Assembly (NCBI GenBank): GCA_030523645.1
Contig: JAUNIB010000012.1
Span: 1-57,861, forward strand
Origin: Selenomonadaceae bacterium
GTDB taxonomy: Bacteria; Bacillota; Negativicutes; Selenomonadales; Selenomonadaceae
Reading direction: 5' to 3'
Length of the DNA: 57,861 nt
Positions 51,942-57,861 of this stretch are shown piece by piece. The translations under genes were made by a program, and so were the position numbers. The notes below the pieces were generated by a model. It worked only from the letters and a program-made list of their open reading frames with translations. It was not told the origin of the DNA and searched no databases. Positions within the stretch are counted from its first letter, which is position 1. Every line of letters begins with the position of its first letter.

Positions 51942-52157
51942 TCCTCTACTCCCATTGTGTCCATTCTTTGAGCCTATTGTATCAAAAAGCTATACAAATG
52001 TGAACTTTTAATTCAAAAAAGTTTATCACATAATAAGCACACTTTCGTTCCGGATTCTTCGTCCAAGATGCCGCTTTCTCTTTTTCAGCTGAAAGATGCA
52101 CCATTATCACTAAATCATTCAGGTCGAAAAATGCTTTTAGAAAAAACAACTAAAATG
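51942..52157. other. Intergenic region between divergent regulator genes
   Basis: AT-rich divergent spacer between the CheY-like gene and the HD-GYP gene. Apart from the promoter at 52158-52187, no gene or strong hairpin is seen. Confidence 0.5.
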
Positions 52158-52187
52158 TTGAAACTTATAGTGGATATATATTACAAT
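52158..52187 (+). promoter_or_regulatory. Promoter of the HD-GYP gene
   Basis: TTGAAA (52158-52163), 18-bp spacer, TACAAT (52182-52187), about 80 bp upstream of the start codon. Confidence 0.6.
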
Positions 52188-52269
52188 AAAGATTAACAAA
52201 GTATTTTATTCTTACCTTAGAGTCCAATATCGTTTTTCAGATAATCTTTCAGCTAAGGAAGTGCCGTGA

Positions 52270-53352
52270 ATGGAAACTATACTAATTGTTGATGATTCAG
52301 AAATAAACCGAAACTTTCTGACTTCTGTATTTGAGGAAGAATACAACATTCTCGAGGCTGCTGACGGTGAGGAAGCAATAGCTCTTATTGACAGCTGCGG
52401 AGAACAGCTGTCCCTGATACTCCTTGACTATATAATGCCCAACAAAAACGGGTTGGATGTTATGAAATACATATCAGACAAGGGACTTCGTGAAACGCTT
52501 CCTGTCATTATAGTTACCGGCGAGCCGGATGCTGATATGGCCCTTGATGTCTATGAATACGGTGCTGCTGACTTTGTTTATAAACCATTAGAGCCCAGAA
52601 TTATTCTGCGCCGTGCCAAAAATATTATTGAGCTTTACAGACATCGTCGGGATTTGGAGAGTGAGCTGGACTCCAGGACGAATGCCCTTAAAGAAAGCCG
52701 GGCAAAATTAAAGAAGATAAATGAATATATCGTCAACGCACTTGGATCCGTAGTAGAGTTCAGAAGCCTGGAATCCGGTCTGCACATCAAGAGAGTAAGC
52801 AGCTATACGGAAATCCTTCTTAACCACATGAAAGAAGAATGCCCGCAGTATAGCCTTACAAAAGAAATGATTGACCTCATAGCTATGTCCTCGGCACTTC
52901 ATGACGTTGGAAAAATCGGTATCCCTGATGAAATTCTCAACAAACCGAGCCGGCTCACTCCTGAAGAATTTGAAGTAATGAAGAATCATTCCGTTATAGG
53001 ATGTGCTATTCTGGAATGCTTTAAGATGGACACTGATGAAGATGACTCAGAAGGTTTGAATTTTTATCGCTGCTGCTACGAAATTTGCCGCTGGCATCAT
53101 GAAAAGGCAGACGGAAAAGGATATCCCGACGGACTAAAAGGCGAGGAAATTCCTGTCTGGGCGCATGCGGTAGCTGTTGCCGATTGCTTCGATGCGCTGA
53201 CCTCAAAGCGTGTCTATAAGGATAAATTCGAACTGGAAAAAGCCCACAAGATGATAGTTGACGGCGAGTGCGGCAAGTTTTCAGATGACATTATGAAATG
53301 CTTTGTTCTCGCAAAGGATGAACTCTTCCGGGCCTACAACGAAATACACTAA
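52270..53352 (+). CDS. Response regulator with HD-GYP phosphodiesterase domain
   Basis: 360 aa. The receiver domain (1-125) has LIVDDSE, the acceptor Asp in LILLDYIMPNKNG and Lys in VYKPLEP. A coiled linker leads to an HD-GYP domain (about 155-350) with ALHDVGKIGIPDEIL (HD), HSVIG and RWHHEKADGKGYPDGL (HH and GYP). It should hydrolyse cyclic di-GMP (or a related dinucleotide) when phosphorylated, as in RpfG. No kinase is adjacent. The start follows AAGGAAGTGCCGTGA. Confidence 0.93.
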   Translation: METILIVDDSEINRNFLTSVFEEEYNILEAADGEEAIALIDSCGEQLSLILLDYIMPNKNGLDVMKYISDKGLRETLPVIIVTGEPDADMALDVYEYGAADFVYKPLEPRIILRRAKNIIELYRHRRDLESELDSRTNALKESRAKLKKINEYIVNALGSVVEFRSLESGLHIKRVSSYTEILLNHMKEECPQYSLTKEMIDLIAMSSALHDVGKIGIPDEILNKPSRLTPEEFEVMKNHSVIGCAILECFKMDTDEDDSEGLNFYRCCYEICRWHHEKADGKGYPDGLKGEEIPVWAHAVAVADCFDALTSKRVYKDKFELEKAHKMIVDGECGKFSDDIMKCFVLAKDELFRAYNEIH

Positions 53353-53453
53353 TATGGTATCACTGTCCCCTATTGCCCGCTTGGCAAAACGATGGGAAAA
53401 AACAAATCCGACTTTCGGCTGGCAAATGACTGCCGGAGAAAAGACAATAGGAC
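53353..53453. other. Spacer after the HD-GYP gene
   Basis: About 100 bp with no recognisable gene or hairpin, preceding the orphan promoter at 53454. Confidence 0.5.
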
Positions 53454-53482
53454 TTGACAGACAATGTTGTAATCGCTATCAT
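53454..53482 (+). promoter_or_regulatory. Strong orphan promoter for a small RNA candidate
   Basis: TTGACA (53454-53459), 17-bp spacer, TATCAT (53477-53482). No ORF with an SD follows before the terminator at 53592. Confidence 0.75.
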
Positions 53483-53488
53483 ACTGAA

Positions 53489-53592
53489 TACTAGGGCTTA
53501 GCATGACCTTTTTGGTAGAAGGAATACTAAGCAAAAAAGCGCCGATGACCGGAGGCGGGTGTCAACCCGTTGAAGGACTGTGGCGCTTTTTG
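53489..53592 (+). ncRNA. Candidate small RNA (about 104 nt)
   Basis: From the predicted start to the T-run, GCTTAG (about 53497) can pair with CTAAGC (about 53527). The 3' hairpin joins AAAAAAGCGCC (53533-53543) to GGCGCTTTTT (53582-53591) and encloses CGGGT-GTCA-ACCCG. GGAGGCGGGT lies in the loop region. The unit has its own near-consensus promoter and terminator, and the next gene has a separate promoter. I do not recognise the family; a terminator-type riboswitch is less likely because of the intervening promoter. Confidence 0.55.
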
Positions 53593-53626
53593 ATTTCTCT
53601 GCCTCTTTGCCAGGAGGAATGCGGTG

Positions 53627-53664
53627 AAATTGCCTTGCAATTTGCTGAAGGTGTGCATTATAAT
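53627..53664 (+). promoter_or_regulatory. Promoter with overlapping palindrome, SprA-like gene
   Basis: TTGCAA (53635-53640), 18 bp, TATAAT (53659-53664). The palindrome AAATTGC-CTT-GCAATTT covers the -35 hexamer and could be an operator. Confidence 0.55.
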
Positions 53665-53711
53665 TAGGACAAGTGAAGTCAAAGAATTGATGCAGGAAGT
53701 AAGGTGAAAAT

Positions 53712-54224
53712 ATGGCAATGGTTATCGGCGGGGCTGTGGGAGGCAGCTATTACAATCAGGGTGCTTACTATACTCAAGGCCGAGAGGTAGACAATCAGGC
53801 GGCCGGTACGCCGCTGGAGAATGACCCCGACCATCAGAAAAAGCCGGGCAAGAAGTCATCACCGGCGGAATGCGAGACCTGCAAAAACCGAAAGTATCAG
53901 GACGGCTCCAATGAGATGGATGTCTCCTTCAAGTCACCCGGTCATATCTCCCCGGAGGCAGCAGCCGGTACAGTCATGGCCCATGAGCGCCAGCATGTTG
54001 CCAATGCCTATCAGAAGGCCAATGACAACAACGGCGTGGTTGAGCGGGCCAGCGTGCGGATAAAAACGGATGTCTGCCCGGAGTGTGGCCGTACCTTCGT
54101 GTCCGGCGGAGAGACTGAGACTCAGATAAAGTACTATAATGAGGACAATCCTTATCAGAAGGATTTGAAGGAATCAGACGGAGTAAACAAATATCGCGGC
54201 ATGAATGTAGACATTGCGGCGTGA
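53712..54224 (+). CDS. SprA-related putative metalloprotein
   Basis: 170 aa. The segment CETCKNRKYQDGSNEMDVSF, the SPGHISPEAAAGTVMAHERQHV stretch (HExxH-like HERQH) and the second CxxC in CPECGRTFVSGGET fit the SprA-related family found in Firmicutes. The motif suggests a zinc peptidase-like or zinc-binding protein. No signal peptide is seen; the N-terminus is Gly/Tyr-rich. Function is unproven. ATG53712 follows AAGGTGAAAAT. It is 15 bp upstream of the FAH-family gene. Confidence 0.75.
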   Translation: MAMVIGGAVGGSYYNQGAYYTQGREVDNQAAGTPLENDPDHQKKPGKKSSPAECETCKNRKYQDGSNEMDVSFKSPGHISPEAAAGTVMAHERQHVANAYQKANDNNGVVERASVRIKTDVCPECGRTFVSGGETETQIKYYNEDNPYQKDLKESDGVNKYRGMNVDIAA

Positions 54225-54239
54225 AAATGAGGTTTTGCC

Positions 54240-55076
54240 ATGAAGCTGTTTCAATACCACGGAATGAGCAACGACATCAGAGTCGGTGCTGTAACGGAGA
54301 ATGGCCATGTTGCCCTGCCCTCCACTGTTAAAATGGAGGATTTGCTTGGTCTTGACGATGCTGCCCTGAAGGACTTGCTGGCGAAGGAAGTAACTGTTCC
54401 TTTGAAGCAGGAAAATATAAAATTCGCCCCAGTTGTTACTCACCCGGAGAAAATTCTCTGCATCGGCCTGAATTACGATGAGCATATAAATGAGACAAAG
54501 CTGGAAACAAGACCGGGATTCCCGCCGGTGTTTTGCAAGTTCGCCAATGGTCTGGTCGGTCACGGTGGTACTGTCCATATACCTGAGAAAGCAAAGCAGG
54601 TGGACTACGAAGCAGAACTGGTCATCGTCATCGGCAAAGAATGCAAAAATGTCAATAAGGAAAATGCCCTCGACTATGCAGCCGGCTATACCGCCGGTAA
54701 CGATGTCAGCGCCAGAGACATGCAGTTCGCCTCTACTCAGTGGACTATGGGCAAGGCCTGTGATGACTTTGCTCCTGTCGGCCCGTATATCGTTACGGCA
54801 GATTGTCTTAATCCGGGAAATCTGGCTATTTCCAGCCGGGTAAATGGTGAACTTGCCCAGAATTCCAACACCTGCAAGATGATTTATTCCTGTGCTGAAA
54901 TCATCAGCTATCTTTCCGCGCTTATTACACTGAAAAAAGGCGACCTGATTTTCACCGGCACTCCCTCCGGGGTAATCCTCGGCAAAGAGGAATCCGCCAG
55001 AGTGTGGCTGAAGGCCGGTGATGCAGTCACTGTAGAAATAGAGGGCATAGGCGTACTGGAAAGCCGCTTTGCCTGA
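54240..55076 (+). CDS. Fumarylacetoacetate hydrolase (FAH)-family protein
   Basis: 278 aa. The C-terminal FAH domain has KILCIGLNYDEHINE, the metal-binding acidic residues in DYEAELVIVIGKE and ARDMQ, GKACDDFAPVGPY and DLIFTGTPSGV. Members hydrolyse C-C bonds of acylpyruvates or decarboxylate oxaloacetate; the substrate cannot be read. SD AATGAGG precedes the ATG. The terminator follows directly. Confidence 0.93.
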   Translation: MKLFQYHGMSNDIRVGAVTENGHVALPSTVKMEDLLGLDDAALKDLLAKEVTVPLKQENIKFAPVVTHPEKILCIGLNYDEHINETKLETRPGFPPVFCKFANGLVGHGGTVHIPEKAKQVDYEAELVIVIGKECKNVNKENALDYAAGYTAGNDVSARDMQFASTQWTMGKACDDFAPVGPYIVTADCLNPGNLAISSRVNGELAQNSNTCKMIYSCAEIISYLSALITLKKGDLIFTGTPSGVILGKEESARVWLKAGDAVTVEIEGIGVLESRFA

Positions 55077-55088
55077 ACATAAATATTA

Positions 55089-55139
55089 AGCCGCAGATAA
55101 TCCGAGTCTTGAAAACTCTGCATTATCTGCGGCTTTTTT
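55089..55139. terminator. Terminator between the FAH gene and the recombinase gene
   Basis: AGCCGCAGATAAT and ATTATCTGCGGCT form a 13-bp perfect stem with T6 on the plus strand. The T-run overlaps the recombinase stop codon (TAA, 55138-55140) on the other strand. Confidence 0.92.
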
Positions 55140-56040
55140 AGTCCAGCAGACCGGTAGTAAATCGCTTTACCTCTCGGCCGGCGGTACGATATTTTTCTGT
55201 GTAGTTTATATTTCTGTGGCGCAGGACCTTCCCCACCAGCCCGATGTCATTATACTTCTGATAGAGGATGGTTCCGCAGCTGTCCCGAAGCAGCTTGCAG
55301 GACGCACCTTTCACGCGGAGTCCGATTGATTCCATGTGCCCTTCCACGACTCGCGATAGTCCGATGCGCGTGAGCGGATTGTAGAGATGGGTGTGAGCGA
55401 AGGAAATAATGAATGGATTTCCCTCATAGTCCAAATCTATAAGGTAATTTTCGTAACGCTGAAGAACAGTCATGGTCTCCGGGCTGAACAGCATGACCTC
55501 CTCACGGTTTTTGCCTTTTACCTTTACGGAGCCTTCTTCCCAGTTTATATCCGAGCGGTTTATCCGCAGTATCTCCGTGGCACGCAGTCCTTCAACCCCC
55601 ATAAGGTAGATGATTGCCGTGTCACGCTCCGGCCAGGAGCCACGGCCCGCCGCGGCGAGAAGTTCCTGCAGCTGATTGACGGTAAGATACTTGTAGGGGA
55701 TCTGCTGTCCGGCGTCGACATGGATTTTTATATCGGCAGTAGGGTCATCCTTGCGGAGGCCAAGAGACTTCATCACCTTGTACAGCAGCCTGATAGACAT
55801 GAGCTTCAGCTTGACCGAGGAAGCGGCATAATTCCTGTCCTCCAGCAATTCGCCAAGATAGAGACGAACCACATACTCCGTCGCCTTGAGAGAAGAATGC
55901 CCGGTGCTTACACACCAGTCGATATAGGCGTTGATATTCGCCCTGTAGGTATCCTTCGTATAGGCAGACTTCGTCTTTATCAAATACTTTTCCACATAGG
56001 GCCAGGGGTTTGTGGCAAAGCTGTCCAGGTCTATATTCAC
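55138..56040 (-). CDS. Tyrosine recombinase/integrase
   Basis: 300 aa. The N-terminal SAM-like core-binding domain (about 10-105) is followed by the catalytic domain: GVEGLRATEILRINRSDI (Arg I), KGKNREEVML (Lys), LLRDSCGTIL (box II Arg) and LRHRNINYTEKYRT (His and nucleophile Tyr). In box II the usual HxLR His is replaced (CKLLR). XerC/D-like size, but no dif site or partner was identified. It could be the integrase of a lost element in this accessory stretch. Confidence 0.9.
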   Translation of the reverse strand: MNIDLDSFATNPWPYVEKYLIKTKSAYTKDTYRANINAYIDWCVSTGHSSLKATEYVVRLYLGELLEDRNYAASSVKLKLMSIRLLYKVMKSLGLRKDDPTADIKIHVDAGQQIPYKYLTVNQLQELLAAAGRGSWPERDTAIIYLMGVEGLRATEILRINRSDINWEEGSVKVKGKNREEVMLFSPETMTVLQRYENYLIDLDYEGNPFIISFAHTHLYNPLTRIGLSRVVEGHMESIGLRVKGASCKLLRDSCGTILYQKYNDIGLVGKVLRHRNINYTEKYRTAGREVKRFTTGLLD

Positions 56041-56392
56041 GATGGCATACTCCTTTGCAGTGGCTTCAGCAATAAATCTGCCGGAAACATGAGGTTACAT
56101 GGTGGTCAGTTATCATCACACATTGGTATACATAACCGGTCGATTATAAATACTACAGCTTAGTTATAATACATCAGGGCAGATTATGTGTCAAATATCC
56201 AAGCCTTACTGCATACCTTATTACGGTACAGGTTCGTCCGCCAAAAGTGAACTCATCATCTTCTTTAAATACCTAGCCCTATCAGCCAACTGTTCAAATT
56301 AAAACAGATCAGAGTAAACCAAATCATATTAAACAAAACAGACTATCCATAATTATAGTCGCCGTTTCAAAAGGACTTTATGACCGTCCTTG
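56041..56392. other. AT-rich intergenic stretch
   Basis: No gene was seen between the recombinase and the type I toxin-antitoxin candidate. No attachment-site-like direct repeat stood out by eye. Confidence 0.5.
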
Positions 56393-56421
56393 TTGCATAA
56401 ACAAAATCAACGTGCTATAAT
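56393..56421 (+). promoter_or_regulatory. Promoter of the toxin-peptide gene
   Basis: TTGCAT (56393-56398), 17 bp, TATAAT (56416-56421), about 55 bp upstream of the start codon. Confidence 0.75.
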
Positions 56422-56475
56422 TTCCATAGCAACGAAAGATTGCTGACAGTCGGTTCCCCAAAAGGGGGTGGTCGC

Positions 56476-56556
56476 ATGAGCTTGTACGAAAAGCTGTCAA
56501 TTTTGATTGCTATTCTGACACTATGCGCCACAGTGTACTTTAATGTGACGAAGTAA
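56476..56556 (+). CDS. 26-aa hydrophobic peptide, candidate type I (Fst/holin-like) toxin
   Basis: The sequence MSLYEKLSILIAILTLCATV is followed by YFNVTK and a stop: a short polar N-terminus, one hydrophobic helix (about 8-22) and a Lys at the end. AAAGGGGGTGG lies 5 bases before the ATG. It has a consensus promoter upstream and a bidirectional terminator downstream, facing a convergent promoter. This matches the layout of par/Fst- and TxpA-type membrane toxins. It is too short for homology by eye. Confidence 0.65.
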   Translation: MSLYEKLSILIAILTLCATVYFNVTK

Positions 56557-56577
56557 GTCTTTTCACATAAATGCAAC

Positions 56578-56606
56578 GAAGCCGGCTATTCGCACTAGCC
56601 GGCTTC
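56578..56606. terminator. Bidirectional terminator shared by toxin and antisense RNA
   Basis: GAAGCCGGCT and AGCCGGCTTC form a 10-bp stem with a 9-nt loop. T-rich sequence follows on both strands (weak runs). It lies between the convergent promoters. Confidence 0.75.
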
Positions 56607-56652
56607 TCTACGATTTTCCAGGGAGCTGACGAGGCAGTCAGCAACCTTCGTT
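56578..56652 (-). ncRNA. Candidate antitoxin antisense RNA
   Basis: Predicted from the minus-strand promoter at 56659-56687 to the shared terminator, about 75 nt or slightly more. Its 5' end (CAACGAAGGTTGCTGACTGCC) is almost the same as the toxin mRNA 5' end (CAACGAAAGATTGCTGAC), in inverted orientation. It also contains GTCAGC, complementary to GCTGAC of the toxin mRNA, plus the complementary terminator arms. This supports RNA-RNA interaction at both ends. Confidence 0.5.
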
Positions 56653-56658
56653 GTCTTT

Positions 56659-56687
56659 ATAATATCACCTTTTACATTAGTTTTCAA
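56659..56687 (-). promoter_or_regulatory. Convergent promoter of the candidate antitoxin RNA
   Basis: On the minus strand TTGAAA (56682-56687), 17 bp, TATTAT (56659-56664). Confidence 0.7.
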
Positions 56688-56689
56688 GC

Positions 56690-57037
56690 AGAAAGAACGC
56701 AATAAACCAGGGTAGATACATCTTAGCCCAAGCTCCTACCAATCACCTTTATTCATATTCAATTGCACACTTTTTATTCTTGCCGTCAGATTTGTTCTGG
56801 CGGCGTTTTATTACAAAAGGGCGTCCCCCATCAGGAAACGCCATAGAAATTCTTATCTATTTTTAATTTTTCTTCCCGAAAACACATGCCCTACATCTTC
56901 TACAAAGTCCTCAGTGTGAACACAGGGCTTCTGATAAGTAACGCATTTGAATTGTTTTCCTTTTTAGCATTCTTGCATATTGATAGAACCATCGTAAGAT
57001 TTAACGGTTATGCGTTTTGCATCATACATTTACTGAA
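56690..57037. other. Non-coding stretch with a hairpin
   Basis: GGCGTTT (56802-56808) and AAACGCC (56836-56842) form a 7-bp stem around a 27-nt loop. No gene with an SD is seen; a 74-codon plus-strand ORF overlaps the nuclease remnant in antisense and is not credible. Confidence 0.5.
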
Positions 57038-57400
57038 TTACTGTTCAGAGACACCCGCACACTTTGCTGCATCTGCCAGTGAAAGAACGCCATCCTTAAC
57101 CAATGAATAAAGCAACGAAATGCGGCCTTCCTGAATGCCTTCCTGACGGCCTCTGTTCAAGATATCCTTTGCCTCATAATTAAGAATCTTTCCGCCCATG
57201 ACGCTCTTCACTCCTTCCACAATCAATTCGTTATGTCTAGCCAAGCTGGCAACAATTACATTTACCATCTCTTTTATAGCCTTTTGGCTAAAAGATGTCA
57301 AGATATCAAGTTCTCTCCGACTGACATTACATCTCATCCCCCCAATGTTCAATCTATCTGCTATCGACAAAATATTTCTAAAATTTATTCCTTTACTATT
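57038..57400 (-). pseudogene. Truncated Rpn/PD-(D/E)XK transposase-like nuclease, C-terminal fragment
   Basis: About 120 codons remain open after an upstream TGA (57401-57403). The end carries the charged repeat typical of the family: ILNRGRQEGIQEGRISLLYS, then LADAAKCAGVSEQ. The N-terminal nuclease core with the active site is missing, and no start codon with an SD is present. It is a decayed mobile-type gene at the edge of the accessory stretch. Confidence 0.7.
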
Positions 57401-57492
57401 TCAAAACATCACACATAAGCCATATCGCCAGTGAGAAGAGCAAATCGGCTGCAAGCGTCGGAACGCGGCAGTGAGGCTGATATCTGCCCTAG

Positions 57493-57675
57493 AAGGTATC
57501 AGCTTCGCTGCTTCACCACTTTGGCGTGAGCGAAGAAGAACTCTTCTCCCTGGTGGGTGCTGATGTATCGGATGATGCTCAGCAGCTAGGGATGCTGAGT
57601 GTCTACAACCCTGACACAAAGGCACCCATCGGGAACGAAAGGAAAGAAAAAGCGATAACGCAAAGCACGGCATAA
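57493..57675 (+). pseudogene. Possible gene remnant, unknown family
   Basis: Open in one plus-strand frame after a TAG at 57490-57492. From GTG57526 it reads VSEEELFSLVGADVSDDAQQ, then LGMLSVYNPDTKAPIGNERK, and stops at 57673. Codon use looks coding, but it is short, lacks an SD and matches no family I know. It may be the tail of a decayed gene. Confidence 0.35.
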
Positions 57676-57804
57676 CTGTGTTCCTGCTGCATTGCTCGTA
57701 TGTCTATGCAAAGACCTCTCATGTGCAAAACCGGGGCTCCGCAGTTCATCCCGTCAGATGGCAAAACGCTCATTTTCCTAAAATGCAATAACGGTATCCC
57801 CATC

Positions 57805-57855
57805 AAAACAGCCCCGGGGCTCATTGATATTCTCAGTGAGTCCCGGGGCTGTTTT
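57805..57855. terminator. Bidirectional terminator at the right edge
   Basis: AAAACAGCCCCGGG and CCCGGGGCTGTTTT pair perfectly, with further inner pairing (GCTCA/TGAG), a stem of about 18 bp. It has T or A runs on both sides and probably marks the end of a gene beyond the window. A plus-strand ORF that begins near 57701 would have to read through this hairpin and is not called. Confidence 0.85.
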
Positions 57856-57861
57856 CGATTT

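Noticed and set aside
57381..57800. Known structured RNA (RNase P, tmRNA, 6S, SRP or cobalamin riboswitch)
   Set aside because: I looked for the conserved cores of these RNAs on both strands and found none. The region better fits decayed coding sequence.
57701..57861. Plus-strand ORF running off the right edge
   Set aside because: It would read through a perfect 18-bp terminator hairpin and has no SD. The hairpin is better explained as a transcription end.

Overview
The window looks like a chromosomal segment of an anaerobic, diderm Firmicute of the class Negativicutes (Selenomonas/Megasphaera-like). The basis is a bacillus-type gene set (HU, rpsO-pnp, tadA, LytTR and HD-GYP signalling, near-consensus sigma-A promoters, strong SDs) next to a type V autotransporter with a C-terminal outer-membrane barrel, plus a trimeric [FeFe] hydrogenase. 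No tRNA, rRNA, CRISPR array or complete insertion sequence was seen. The species cannot be named from the sequence alone.

Layout. 0.4-2.4 kb: HU with a lysine-rich tail, a long hairpin, a multi-helix intergenic element and a CNNM/CorC membrane protein. 2.4-7.7 kb: a Fe(III)-type ABC importer (ATPase, fused permease) with two tandem paralogous lipoprotein binding proteins. 7.9-13.8 kb: hydCBA for an NAD-linked [FeFe] hydrogenase, downstream of hypF, a maturase of [NiFe] enzymes. 13.8-18.8 kb: two tandem 184-bp repeats, rpsO-pnp, tadA and an exported metallophosphoesterase, with palindromic repeats between them. 19-22.2 kb: an autotransporter gene split by one in-frame amber codon. 22.2-22.6 kb: a pile of palindromic repeats. 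22.6-25.1 kb: a LytTR two-component operon in which the kinase function seems divided between two proteins. 25.2-26 kb: an orphan periplasmic PheC-like protein. 26.1-30.2 kb: a cluster of exported or membrane redox proteins (CMD, cupin, flavin reductase, b-type cytochrome, flavodoxin) divergent from a LysR regulator. 30.3-34.1 kb: MatC-type carrier, LysR regulator and a two-subunit UxaA/SuyAB-type hydro- or sulfo-lyase. 34.2-42.1 kb: MCP, Dabb, DUF1294, DUF6765, aminotransferase, exported amidohydrolase, TRIC channel and an SDR remnant. 42.3-57.9 kb: an accessory-looking stretch with an AAA ATPase, exported GH13 glucosidase, HigBA-type toxin-antitoxin, frameshifted PcfJ-like gene, M48 protease, CheY and HD-GYP proteins, an sRNA candidate, a SprA-like metalloprotein, FAH hydrolase, tyrosine recombinase, a candidate par-like type I toxin-antitoxin and nuclease debris.

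Most notable. (1) In the two-component operon at 22.6-25.1 kb, the ATPase-bearing sensor has Arg249 where the phospho-accepting His should be. The next gene encodes a short paralogue of only the membrane, linker and DHp part, which keeps the His (RHD..H) and has no ATPase. The two align without gaps over about 90 residues, which suggests duplication followed by division of labour. (2) Four long hairpins share a constant apical stem (GAAAAATGA, 4-nt loop, TCATTTTTC) while their basal stems differ but stay paired. (3) A 26-codon membrane peptide gene faces a convergent antisense transcription unit, arranged like a par/Fst system. (4) A promoter-terminator pair with no ORF at 53.45-53.59 kb looks like a small RNA gene.

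All functional calls come from reading motifs in the translated sequence. No database search was run.
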